Shown here piece by piece: positions 7,273 through 13,750 of a DNA stretch of 13,780 bases (positions are counted from its first letter, which is position 1; every line of letters begins with the position of its first letter). The position numbers and the translations under genes are program-made. A model generated the notes under the pieces. It saw only the letters and a list, made by a program, of their open reading frames with translations, did not search any database and was not told the origin of the DNA. The stretch spans positions 1 through 13,780 of the forward strand of contig JBFLVN010000080.1 in NCBI GenBank assembly GCA_040758475.1, in the 5' to 3' direction. Source of the stretch: JBFLVN01 sp040758475. GTDB taxonomy: Bacteria > JAGRBM01.

Positions 7273-7347
7273 GGGAGGCGCAGCCTAGCCGAGGTTCTTC
7301 CCCTCGTCACGAAAACGGATAAGCTCCCCTTGCGGGAGAACCCCACC
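7273..7347. promoter_or_regulatory. Divergent intergenic region with inverted repeats
   Basis: This 75-base gap must hold the start signals of both divergent genes. GGTTCTTCCC (7293-7302) is complementary to GGGAGAACC (7334-7342) apart from one bulged base. A shorter alternative stem pairs CTCCC (7324-7328) with GGGAG (7334-7338), which is also the probable ribosome site of the kinase-like gene. The two structures are mutually exclusive. I found no clear -35/-10 pair. Confidence 0.35.
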
Positions 7348-8706
7348 ATGGCCGAGACACCGGGCCGCAAAGTCCCCTCCTCGCGGGTGGGGCGCATGGC
7401 CCAGATGGGCAAGATGGCCACGGGCCTCGCCACCGACCTGGCCGGCGCGGCGGGGAAAGTGGCCTTCGGCGCCAGCACTTCCCGCGCGGCCGAGCAGTTC
7501 CACCGGCAGGCGGCCAAAACGATCCTCGAAAACCTGGGCCAGATGAAAGGCCTTCCCATGAAGGCCGGGCAGATGATCTCGTTCTTCGACGACATGATCC
7601 CGCCCGGCTACCGGGACATCTACCGCGAGGCGCTCGAAAAACTCCAGATGAATTCGAGGCCTTTGCGATGGGCCGAGATCGAGCAGGTCATCAAGAAAGA
7701 TTTGGGCCAGCCGCCTGAAAAACTTTTCGTGGAGTTCTCCAAGGAGCCCATCGCCGCCGCCTCCATCGGGCAGGTCTACAAGGCGAAGCTCAAAGATGGC
7801 CGGGACGTGGCCGTCAAAGTGCAGTATCCCGGCATCGCGGATGCTGTCCGCAGCGACATCAAGAACCTGGACCTTCTCCGCAACGCCCTCTCCATGGTCC
7901 TTCCGAAAGTCGAAATGGAACAAGGGCTTCAAGACCTCTCGGCGCGGGTTCTCGAAGAATGCGACTACGGCTGCGAACTCAACAACCAGGAGGAGTTCGC
8001 CAAAATCTGGCAGGGGGATGCGCAGGTCGTCATTCCCGCCGTGATTTCCGAATTCTCCCGCGACCACGTCCTGACGATGGAATTTCACGGCGGGAAGACC
8101 TGGCGCGAAACCGTCGCCTCGGCCTCCCAGGAAGATCGGAACGAATACGGCGAAATCATCTACCGGTTCGTTTTCCGCTCGCTCTACTGCTTCGGCATGT
8201 TCAACGCCGACCCCCACCCGGGAAACTATCTTTTTCAGCCGGGGAAAGTGGTTTTCCTCGATTTCGGCTGCGTGCAACGTTATCCCAAGGATTTCATCGA
8301 CCAGATGGCGAAGGTGCGGCACCTGATCACGGCGGGCGTCCGAGGGAAGGAACTCTTCGATGCCGCCATCCAGGCTTGGGGCCTTCCCACGGAACTCGAC
8401 AAGGAAGAACTCGCCTACCTGGAGGAATATCTTCTCTGTGTCTACGAGCCGGTTCTTTCAAAAACGCCGTTCCGCTTTAGCCGGGAGTACACGGGATACT
8501 TGGCCGATCTTTCCCTCAAGGGCGGGATGCTCTTTGCCCGAAAGGCGCTCACCAAGGGCATCCGCGAATCCAAGCGGCCGGGATTTATTTTCTTAAACCG
8601 CATCCAGTACGGCCTCGCCTCCGTCCTCGCGGGCCTGGAAGCCCAGGCCGACTGGGCGGGTATCACGAAGGAAATCGACGCCGAGAGGGCGAAAATGCCA
8701 GTGTGA
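7348..8706 (+). CDS. ABC1/UbiB/ADCK-family atypical kinase
   Basis: A 452-residue protein of the ABC1 (AarF/UbiB/ADCK) family of atypical kinases or ATPases, several members of which support ubiquinone or isoprenoid-lipid biology. All hallmark motifs are present: KxGQ as MKAGQMISFFDD (residues 71-82), the alanine-rich loop AAASIGQVYKA (136-146), the nucleotide-binding lysine K157 in VAVKVQYPG, the ExD motif E204-C-D206, the catalytic FNADPHPGN (285-293) and the metal-binding DFG (305-307). The C-terminal membrane helices of E. coli UbiB are not evident. ATG 7348 is used because GGGAG lies nine bases upstream and homology starts there; the frame is open to 7195 but that part overlaps the divergent gene. 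No ubiquinone genes are adjacent, so the symbol ubiB is not assigned. Confidence 0.88.
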   Translation: MAETPGRKVPSSRVGRMAQMGKMATGLATDLAGAAGKVAFGASTSRAAEQFHRQAAKTILENLGQMKGLPMKAGQMISFFDDMIPPGYRDIYREALEKLQMNSRPLRWAEIEQVIKKDLGQPPEKLFVEFSKEPIAAASIGQVYKAKLKDGRDVAVKVQYPGIADAVRSDIKNLDLLRNALSMVLPKVEMEQGLQDLSARVLEECDYGCELNNQEEFAKIWQGDAQVVIPAVISEFSRDHVLTMEFHGGKTWRETVASASQEDRNEYGEIIYRFVFRSLYCFGMFNADPHPGNYLFQPGKVVFLDFGCVQRYPKDFIDQMAKVRHLITAGVRGKELFDAAIQAWGLPTELDKEELAYLEEYLLCVYEPVLSKTPFRFSREYTGYLADLSLKGGMLFARKALTKGIRESKRPGFIFLNRIQYGLASVLAGLEAQADWAGITKEIDAERAKMPV

Positions 8707-8708
8707 AT

Positions 8709-8739
8709 GCCATATTTGAATTATGGTATTCAATATGGC
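8709..8739 (+). promoter_or_regulatory. Palindromic candidate operator for the RHH/PIN module
   Basis: A long inverted repeat begins two bases after ATG 8707, right behind the kinase-like stop. GCCATATT plus GAAT (8709-8716 and 8718-8721, with one bulged T) pairs with ATTC plus AATATGGC (8728-8739) around a six-base centre. It is in AT-rich DNA and ends 12 bases before the antitoxin ATG. RHH antitoxins bind such palindromes, so autoregulation is likely. TTGAAT (8717-8722) inside it could serve as a -35, but no good -10 was found. Confidence 0.6.
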
Positions 8740-8751
8740 AAAATTTTGTTT

Positions 8752-9099
8752 ATGAGTGATGCTCAAAAAATCACGATTTTACTGCCGGCGGATTTATTGG
8801 CGGAAGCTCAGAAAAACACTGGCAAGGGCATTACTGAAACCATCCGCATAGGCTTGGAACGGCTCATTGTCGTAAAAGCGTGCCAGAACTTGCGGGCAAT
8901 GCGAGGAAAAATTCCTTTTGAGCTGGATTGGAAAGCTTTGAGGGAGGAGGACCAGGATGATCTTGGCGGCAGACACGAGCACGTTGAGCGCGTACATTCT
9001 GAACGAACCAGGGGAGGACGTAGACGCCCTGGATCGGGTTTTCGCGACCGGGGGCGTCGCTCTTCCACCCGTCGTGCTCACGGAAGTCCTGTGCGCTAA
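8752..9099 (+). CDS. Ribbon-helix-helix VapB-like antitoxin with out-of-frame tail
   Basis: Residues 1-45 (KITILLPADLLAEAQ, ITETIRIGLERLI) have the strand-helix-helix pattern of ribbon-helix-helix antitoxins, and residues up to about 68 resemble a normal VapB that holds its toxin through its C-terminus. The frame does not stop at the toxin start. It continues to 9099, adding about 47 Arg-rich residues (14 Arg) encoded out of frame with the PIN gene. One extra base near 8950 would put the TGA of the toxin's ATGA in frame, giving a usual 69-residue antitoxin. A frameshift (real or sequencing error) is therefore plausible. ATG 8752 has no Shine-Dalgarno, hinting at a leaderless transcript; ATG 8707 in the same frame is inside the palindrome and less likely. 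Confidence 0.7.
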   Translation: MSDAQKITILLPADLLAEAQKNTGKGITETIRIGLERLIVVKACQNLRAMRGKIPFELDWKALREEDQDDLGGRHEHVERVHSERTRGGRRRPGSGFRDRGRRSSTRRAHGSPVR

Positions 9100-9346
9100 G
9101 TATCTGACCCCTGCGTTCGTGGATAATTTTAGGGATATCCCGCTCTTGGAAATTTTAGACGGCTATTGGGAAAGAGCGGGGAAGAATCGCGCCAAATTGC
9201 ACAAGCACGGGCTGAAAGCTGGTTTGGCTGATTCTTTAATCGCACAGGCTTGTATCGACCACGATGTCCCGCTCATTACCCGTGACCGTGATTTCCGTCA
9301 CTTTTCAAAGCATTGCGCCCTCAAGCTCGCTGTAAAACCGCGTTAG
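8957..9346 (+). CDS. PIN-domain VapC-like toxin
   Basis: A 129-residue PIN-domain protein, predicted to be the Mg-dependent ribonuclease toxin of the pair. The conserved acids are D6 (AADTSTLSAYIL), E43 (LTEVL), D92 (ADSLIAQACI) and D110/D112 (TRDRDFRHF). All are in the expected order and spacing, so the nuclease looks intact. A strong ribosome site AGGGAGGAGG (8941-8950) lies six bases before ATG 8957, inside the antitoxin coding region, so the toxin can be translated independently of antitoxin frame. Known VapCs cut tRNA or rRNA; the target here is unknown. Confidence 0.9.
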   Translation: MILAADTSTLSAYILNEPGEDVDALDRVFATGGVALPPVVLTEVLCAKYLTPAFVDNFRDIPLLEILDGYWERAGKNRAKLHKHGLKAGLADSLIAQACIDHDVPLITRDRDFRHFSKHCALKLAVKPR

Positions 9347-9364
9347 GCGGCGTGATCCGGCCCA

Positions 9365-9393
9365 TTGACTGTTTTTCCCCCTTCCCGTACCGT
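9365..9393 (+). promoter_or_regulatory. Candidate sigma-70-type promoter of the tol-pal operon
   Basis: TTGACT (9365-9370) is one base off the -35 consensus. It is followed after exactly 17 bases by TACCGT (9388-9393), a weak -10 that keeps the TA...T frame. The position, after the PIN gene and 46 bases before the tolQ ATG, is right for the operon promoter. The weak -10 limits certainty. Confidence 0.4.
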
Positions 9394-9439
9394 GGGCCCG
9401 TCTGATGGGGTGAGGGTTCGCCGTGCGGAAAGCGCCACG

Positions 9440-10159
9440 ATGAACCACGCCTTTTCACTTGTTCCAGTCCTTCTAGCCGAACTAGCCGAAGCCCCCAAGC
9501 AGGAATCGCTCCTTAGCCTCGTCCTCTCGGCCGGGATTTTCGTCCAGCTCATCTTGTTCGGCCTTTTGGCCATGAGCGTCCTTACCTGGGCGATCATTTT
9601 CTTCAAGCGGAAAATTCTCCGGGAAGCCGAGGAGCACTCGGAATCCTTCGCCCGGAGTTTCGAGGACCGGACGGCCCTCTCCGATCTCTATGAGGCCGCC
9701 CAACGGGAGCAGGGGCTATCCGCCGCCGCGGCCGTCCTGTGCGCCGGTTACGAGGAAGCCAAACGCGAGAACGGGACGAAAGGAAACCTCGAGGGCCGCA
9801 GCCGCCGCGTGGAACGGGCGCTTAAATCCGCCGTCGACGAAGAAATCGCGCGTCTCGAACGGCGTCTTCCGTTCCTGGCGACAACCGGTTCCACGGCCCC
9901 CTTCATCGGGCTTTTTGGAACGGTCTGGGGGATCATGCGGAGCTTCCGCGACATCGGGCAGCTCCATTCGGCCGATCTCTCCGTCGTGGCCCCGGGTATC
10001 GCCGAAGCCCTCATCGCGACGGCCGTGGGCCTCTTCGCGGCCATCCCGGCCGTCATGGCCTACAACACGTTTTTGAATCGCATCCGCTCATTCCGGCGGG
10101 CGCTTGAATCCTTCGCCGACGCGGCGTTGAGCCGCATCGAGCGGGAGTGGCCCTCGTAA
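9440..10159 (+). CDS. tolQ: Tol-Pal system proton channel subunit TolQ
   Basis: A 239-residue inner-membrane protein of the MotA/TolQ/ExbB family. With TolR it forms the proton-driven motor that energises TolA for outer-membrane constriction at division. There are three membrane spans near residues 30-55, 144-168 and 185-208, with a large cytoplasmic loop between the first two. The second span carries LPFLATTGSTAPFIGLFGTV, the family signature lining the channel; the third carries IAEALIATAVGLFAAIPAVM. Length is close to TolQ/ExbB norms. ATG 9440 is preceded at nine bases by GGAAAG (9425-9430); an upstream TTG at 9365 is more likely promoter DNA. Following tolR, tolA, tolB and pal favour TolQ over ExbB. 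No ybgC gene precedes it. Confidence 0.93.
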   Translation: MNHAFSLVPVLLAELAEAPKQESLLSLVLSAGIFVQLILFGLLAMSVLTWAIIFFKRKILREAEEHSESFARSFEDRTALSDLYEAAQREQGLSAAAAVLCAGYEEAKRENGTKGNLEGRSRRVERALKSAVDEEIARLERRLPFLATTGSTAPFIGLFGTVWGIMRSFRDIGQLHSADLSVVAPGIAEALIATAVGLFAAIPAVMAYNTFLNRIRSFRRALESFADAALSRIEREWPS

Positions 10160-10174
10160 AGAGGGAGGTGTCTT

Positions 10175-10597
10175 ATGGCGATGAGTTCCGGCTCCCGCGA
10201 CGATTCCGCCATGGCGGAAATCAACGTGACGCCCCTCGTGGACGTCATGCTCGTCCTCCTCATCATTTTCATGGTGACAGCGCCGGCGCTCCTTCGCGGC
10301 GTGCCGGTGAATCTTCCGGAGACACGGGCCACCCAGCTTCCCCGTGAAAAGAAGAGCCTCATCCTCACGGTCACCTCCGGCGGAAAAATCTATCTGGGCG
10401 AAACCGAGCTTCCGAGAACGGACTTGAAGCCGAAAATCTCCGCCATTCTCGCCGAGCGGGAGGACAAGGAGGTCTACGTCCGCTCGGACCGCCGGGTGCC
10501 TTACGGGGACGTGGTGAAGCTGCTTGGCGATCTCAAGGCAGCGGGGGTGGACAAGGTGGGTCTCGTGACGCAAGAGGAAAAGATCGAACGCCCATGA
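10175..10597 (+). CDS. tolR: Tol-Pal system protein TolR
   Basis: A 140-residue ExbD/TolR family protein with a short cytoplasmic N-terminus, one membrane span (about 20-40) and a periplasmic domain. The span begins MAEINVTPLVDVMLVLLIIF, and D23 is the conserved proton-relay aspartate facing the TolQ channel. The periplasmic part (SLILTVTSGGKIYLGE, KEVYVRSDRRVPYGDVVKLL) matches the family fold that can contact peptidoglycan. A ribosome site in GAGGGAGGTG (10161-10170) is just before ATG 10175, 15 bases after tolQ. The stop overlaps tolA by ATGA. Confidence 0.94.
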   Translation: MAMSSGSRDDSAMAEINVTPLVDVMLVLLIIFMVTAPALLRGVPVNLPETRATQLPREKKSLILTVTSGGKIYLGETELPRTDLKPKISAILAEREDKEVYVRSDRRVPYGDVVKLLGDLKAAGVDKVGLVTQEEKIERP

Positions 10598-11475
10598 GCG
10601 CGGTAGCCGCAAGAGGCCTGGACGATCTTTCTTCTTCCTGGCATCCGGCCAAGGAATTGCGGGACGACCGTTTGCGCAAGTGGGTGGGTTTTTCCGTCGC
10701 GGCTCACGCGGTCCTTTTCGGGATCATTCTGGCGGGCCCCCTGGTGGGAGGGCACGCAAAGCCCCATTCGCTCGGGCCTTTGATTGAAGTGGCCCTCGTC
10801 CCTTCTCAAACGGTTCCCGCCCCGGTTCCGGCGTCTTTGCCCTCTCCGGCGGCCGCCCCCACGGCGAAGGCCGTGGAACGGGCTTCGGCCAAGCCGGTGG
10901 CGCCTCCTTCACCCAAAGGCGTTGTCCTCGAAAAAGCTGGGAAGAAGGAAAAGGAAATCCCGCAGGGTTCGCGTGTAGAACAAAAAGAAAATGCCGAAGA
11001 AGCGGCCCGCCAGAAAGAGCGGGAAAAACTCCTGGCCTCTCTCTCGGCTTTGAAAAAAGAGGCCCCCGTGGCGAGTGCCCCGAAGAACGGAACTGCCCGG
11101 AGCGTCGATGAAATCTCCGAGAGCCTTTCCCGCGCGGCCAAGGAAAAGCAGGAGCGAGAAGCCCTGGCTTCGGCGGAAAAGCTTTCGGGCGGGGTAGCGG
11201 CCGCTTACGAAGCCAAAGTGGTGCGGGAAGTGGAAAAGAAGTGGCGCGTTCCCGCCAATCTCTCGCGCCTCAAGGATTTGACGGCCATCGTTCGTTTCGA
11301 GATCAGCTCGGCGGGCAAGGTCCAGAAGGTCGCGCTGGATAAATCCTCCGGCAATGCGGCGTTCGACGAATCGGTTCTCCGGGCGGCCGGGCAGGTGCTC
11401 AATCTCGAAGCCCCGCCCCCGGGCGTTTCGCAAACGCTCCTTGTGCGCTTCAACAACAGGGAAATGGGGAAATAA
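10594..11475 (+). CDS. tolA: TolA-type energy transducer with TonB-like C-terminus
   Basis: A 293-residue inner-membrane-anchored protein expected to carry TolQR energy across the periplasm to TolB and Pal. Residues 30-50 form the single N-terminal span, including SVAAHAVLFG with the conserved Ser/His face that contacts TolQR. A Pro/Ala-rich segment (70-110) is followed by a charged Lys/Glu/Ala helix-forming stretch (about 113-198). The C-terminal domain (about 203-288) fits TonB_C/TolA domain III: AAYEAKVVREVEKKWRVP, then TAIVRFEISSAGKVQKVALD and NAAFDESVLRA. It is shorter than E. coli TolA. TonB is the alternative by domain alone, but position between tolR and tolB decides. The start is coupled to tolR (ATGA). 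Confidence 0.9.
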   Translation: MSAVAARGLDDLSSSWHPAKELRDDRLRKWVGFSVAAHAVLFGIILAGPLVGGHAKPHSLGPLIEVALVPSQTVPAPVPASLPSPAAAPTAKAVERASAKPVAPPSPKGVVLEKAGKKEKEIPQGSRVEQKENAEEAARQKEREKLLASLSALKKEAPVASAPKNGTARSVDEISESLSRAAKEKQEREALASAEKLSGGVAAAYEAKVVREVEKKWRVPANLSRLKDLTAIVRFEISSAGKVQKVALDKSSGNAAFDESVLRAAGQVLNLEAPPPGVSQTLLVRFNNREMGK

Positions 11476-11485
11476 TCGAGGGCAG

Positions 11486-11505
11486 GGACGAGGCGTGCCT
11501 CGCCC
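11486..11505 (+). repeat. Hairpin in the tolA-tolB gap, possible REP-like palindrome
   Basis: CGAGGC (11489-11494) and GCCTCG (11497-11502) pair perfectly around GT, and the stem extends past one mismatch by two more G-C pairs. It occupies much of the 51-base gap and ends eight bases before the tolB ribosome-site region. No T tract follows. GC-rich GAGGC/GCCTC palindromes are often dispersed in genomes, but only one copy is visible here. An RNA-processing or differential-expression role is also possible. Confidence 0.4.
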
Positions 11506-11526
11506 GTCTGATTAGGAGGGTGACGC

Positions 11527-12861
11527 ATGCGCCACCCCCGCTGGAAACCAATGGTGAACTTCCATCGAATCTCTTTCCTTGCGGTGGCGCTGGCTCTGGT
11601 CCTGGCGTCTTCGCCCGGTTTCGCCGCCGAATCCATGATCGAAATCTACCGCTCCGGGGTAAAGCCGGTGCGGGTGGCCATTCCGCTCATCGTCGGCGCC
11701 GGGGGGCGGCCCGCGCCGCCGGAACTCGTGGAGAAACTCACCCTGCGCCTTCGCTCTTCCCTCGAACGTTCGGGCCTCATCGAAGTGGTGGACCCGGCGG
11801 CCTATCTCGAAGAGAAAAGTCCCATCGACCAGGACCCCACTTATTCGACCTGGGGCATGATCGGTGCCGACGCCCTGATCCGGGGGGCCATGGGTTTCGA
11901 AGCGGGGAAGTGGCTTATGGAGCTTCGGCTCTACGACGTGGGTTTGAAGCGCTATCGCAAGGGGAAGCGCTTCCGGGGTACGGACGATCAGGTGGAAGCC
12001 ATGGCCGACCGCTTCGCCGATGTGGTGGTGGAAGAGCTTACGGGCGCCGAAGGGATCGCGCTTAGCCAGATCGCCTTCGTCTCCGATGAGACGAAGACCC
12101 GTGAAATCTACCTCATGAACATCGACGGCACGGGAAAACGGCCGGTCACGCAAAACCGCTCCATCAACGTTTCGCCCGAATTCTCGCGGGACGGGAAGCG
12201 GATCTTCTTTACGTCCTACATCCGGCGCGCCAAGCCGTTCCTCTATCTTTACGAAATCTTAACGGGAAGGCTCCAGCCTTTCTGGTCGCAGGGGTCGCTC
12301 AGTTCCGGGGGAGCCGAATCCCCGGACGGCAAGCGCGTCGCCGTCGTCCAGGACGACGGTCAGGGGAACACGCAGATCCATATTTATAACCGGGAGACGG
12401 GTGAGTCGTTCCAGCTCACGGAGGGGTACGGGTTATCGGTTTCGCCAGCGTGGTCGCCCGACGGAAAAGAAATCGCTTTCACCTCGGATCGCTCCGGCGG
12501 CCCGCAGGTTTACATCGTCCCTTCTACGGGAGGGAAACCCCGGCGGCTCACATTTCGGGGCACCTACAACACTTCGCCGGCGTGGTCGCCCAAAGGAGGC
12601 GAGATCGCTTTCGTCCGTCGGGACGGGCCCGAGTTCAACCTCTACTTGATTGACACCCAAGGTGGCAGTGAGATACAACTCACGAAAGGCGCCAGGAGCA
12701 ACGAGGACCCGTGCTGGAGCCCGGGTGGCGACTACCTGATCTTCAGCTCCAACCGGCGCGGCAACTTCGATCTTTACTTGATGGGTGCGGGAGGGCACTT
12801 CGTCCGGCCGATCACTCAGACCCGTGCAAACGAAATCCAGCCCGCCTGGTCCGTCCGGTGA
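11527..12861 (+). CDS. tolB: Tol-Pal system periplasmic protein TolB
   Basis: A 444-residue periplasmic protein that binds Pal and TolA. The N-terminal signal peptide has a hydrophobic core FLAVALALVLASS (residues 17-29) and probable cleavage after A33 (GFA-AES). The TolB N-domain follows (MIEIYRSGVKPVRVAIPLIV through the ELTGAEGIALSQIAFVSDE junction). The six-bladed propeller shows repeated motifs: SPEFSRDGKRIFFTS, AESPDGKRVAVVQ, SPAWSPDGKEIAFTSDRSGG, SPAWSPKGGEIAFVR and PCWSPGGDYLIFSSNRRG. AGGAGGGTG is a few bases before ATG 11527; an internal ATG at 11551 would also leave a usable signal peptide. Length matches the family. Confidence 0.95.
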   Translation: MRHPRWKPMVNFHRISFLAVALALVLASSPGFAAESMIEIYRSGVKPVRVAIPLIVGAGGRPAPPELVEKLTLRLRSSLERSGLIEVVDPAAYLEEKSPIDQDPTYSTWGMIGADALIRGAMGFEAGKWLMELRLYDVGLKRYRKGKRFRGTDDQVEAMADRFADVVVEELTGAEGIALSQIAFVSDETKTREIYLMNIDGTGKRPVTQNRSINVSPEFSRDGKRIFFTSYIRRAKPFLYLYEILTGRLQPFWSQGSLSSGGAESPDGKRVAVVQDDGQGNTQIHIYNRETGESFQLTEGYGLSVSPAWSPDGKEIAFTSDRSGGPQVYIVPSTGGKPRRLTFRGTYNTSPAWSPKGGEIAFVRRDGPEFNLYLIDTQGGSEIQLTKGARSNEDPCWSPGGDYLIFSSNRRGNFDLYLMGAGGHFVRPITQTRANEIQPAWSVR

Positions 12862-12890
12862 ACAGGGCGGTTGAAAAACTAAGGAAAAAG

Positions 12891-12930
12891 CGCCGGTATG
12901 CACCGGCGGGGAACCGGGACCTCATCCCGG
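12891..12930 (+). promoter_or_regulatory. Tandem hairpins in the tolB-pal gap
   Basis: Two perfect stem-loops lie five bases apart in the 95-base gap. CGCCGGT (12891-12897) and ACCGGCG (12902-12908) close on the loop ATGC. CCGGGA (12914-12919) and TCCCGG (12925-12930) close on CCTCA. An A-rich stretch precedes them and no T tract follows, so intrinsic termination is unlikely. They lie 26 bases before the pal ATG. They may protect or process the mRNA to raise the level of abundant Pal, or be a regulatory leader; I do not recognise a known riboswitch. Confidence 0.5.
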
Positions 12931-12956
12931 AATATTTGGAAATGGAGAGCACACAC

Positions 12957-13616
12957 ATGACTCGGAAAATCTTTCGTTCGGCCTTCTTTTTTGCCTTGAT
13001 TGCCTGCTTGTCCCTTGGGTCGGCATGCGCGAAGAAAAAAGATGCGGCGGCCCAGGAAGCGGCTGCGGCCAGCGGTGAACAAGCCGCGGGCGGCGAAGCG
13101 GCCGCTCCGGCGGCGGGGAGTGAAGAAGAAGACATCCCCGCCGGCAACCGCGGCACTCTGGATTCGGAAGGGAAGGTCCGTGAATCGGCGGCGTCCGGCA
13201 GCACGGCCGCCGGTGAAGGGGCCGTGGCCGAGCGGGCCGCTGGCGGCGCGGGGGGCAAGGAAGCGGGCGACGTCCTCGTCGAACCCGTCCACTTCGCCTT
13301 CGACAGTTCCGAACTCGACTCTTCCGCCCGGGATACCCTCGCGGAAGTAAAGAAAATCCTCGAAGAAAATCCCTCCTGGATGCTCACGCTCGAAGGCCAC
13401 TGCGACGAGCGGGGCACGGAGGATTACAACATGGCCTTGGGCCAGCGCCGGGCGAGTTCGGCCAAGAGCCATCTCCAGAGCCTTGGCGTCCCGCGCTCGC
13501 GCCTCGACACGGTGAGCTTCGGTGAGTCGCGCCCCGTGGATTCCTCGGGAACCGAGGACGGCTACGCCAAGAACCGGCGCGTCGAGTTCGCTTTCAGCAA
13601 GGCGAAGTCGAGTTGA
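12957..13616 (+). CDS. pal: Peptidoglycan-associated lipoprotein Pal
   Basis: A 219-residue outer-membrane lipoprotein that anchors the envelope to peptidoglycan through an OmpA-type domain and interacts with TolB and TolA. The N-terminus MTRKIFRSAFFFALIACLSL is a lipoprotein signal peptide. C24 (LGSAC followed by AKKK) is the likely lipidated residue, although C17 (LIAC) also fits a lipobox. Residues 25-108 are an unusually long Ala/Gly/Glu-rich linker. The OmpA C-domain (about 109-215) shows VHFAFDSSELDSSARDTL, LEGHCDERGTEDYNMALGQR, VSFGESRP and NRRVEF, including the diaminopimelate-binding Asp and Arg positions. ATG 12957 is preceded by GGAG at nine bases; ATG 12942 is possible but less suited to the signal peptide. 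Confidence 0.95.
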   Translation: MTRKIFRSAFFFALIACLSLGSACAKKKDAAAQEAAAASGEQAAGGEAAAPAAGSEEEDIPAGNRGTLDSEGKVRESAASGSTAAGEGAVAERAAGGAGGKEAGDVLVEPVHFAFDSSELDSSARDTLAEVKKILEENPSWMLTLEGHCDERGTEDYNMALGQRRASSAKSHLQSLGVPRSRLDTVSFGESRPVDSSGTEDGYAKNRRVEFAFSKAKSS

Positions 13617-13638
13617 GTGTTTTTTCCGATTTTCTCCC

Positions 13639-13673
13639 GGGGGCGGCCCGTCATGGCCGCCCCCGTTGTTTTT
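13639..13673 (+). terminator. Strong intrinsic terminator after pal
   Basis: GGGGGCGGCC (13639-13648) pairs perfectly with GGCCGCCCCC (13655-13664) around a six-base loop CGTCAT. GTTGTTTTT (13665-13673) follows. It starts 22 bases after the pal stop and ends the tol-pal operon, so no cpoB (ybgF) is likely to be cotranscribed beyond it. Confidence 0.92.
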
Positions 13674-13735
13674 GGGCCGGGGGATGGGGTGGCGATGGCA
13701 GGACAACGGGGTGTGATGCTTCCTTCCGACGCTCT

Positions 13736-13741
13736 TATACT
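13736..13741 (+). promoter_or_regulatory. Possible -10 box before the last start codon
   Basis: TATACT is one base from the -10 consensus and lies nine bases before ATG 13751. No good -35 is found 16-18 bases upstream. If used, transcription would begin within a few bases of the ATG, making a nearly leaderless mRNA. Confidence 0.3.
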
Positions 13742-13750
13742 GGCGGCCCG

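Noticed and set aside
7285..8322. Long minus-strand open frame of 345 codons opposite the kinase-like gene
   Set aside because: It is the complement of a gene with all ABC1 motifs; its His/Glu/Asp-rich translation matches no family and is a GC-rich shadow.
9365..9439. TTG at 9365 as a longer tolQ start
   Set aside because: The extension is Arg/Pro-rich without homology, and the same bases look like a -35 element; ATG 9440 fits TolQ better.
9440..11475. ExbB-ExbD-TonB rather than TolQ-TolR-TolA
   Set aside because: The domains alone would allow it, but tolB and pal follow in the same operon and no TonB-dependent receptor is present.
12862..12956. Known riboswitch such as c-di-GMP or cobalamin before pal
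   Set aside because: The conserved core sequences of these classes are not visible; only two simple hairpins are present.
12879..13706. Long minus-strand open frame of 275 codons opposite pal
   Set aside because: It covers a clear Pal gene and the terminator; Arg/Gly-rich shadow frame.
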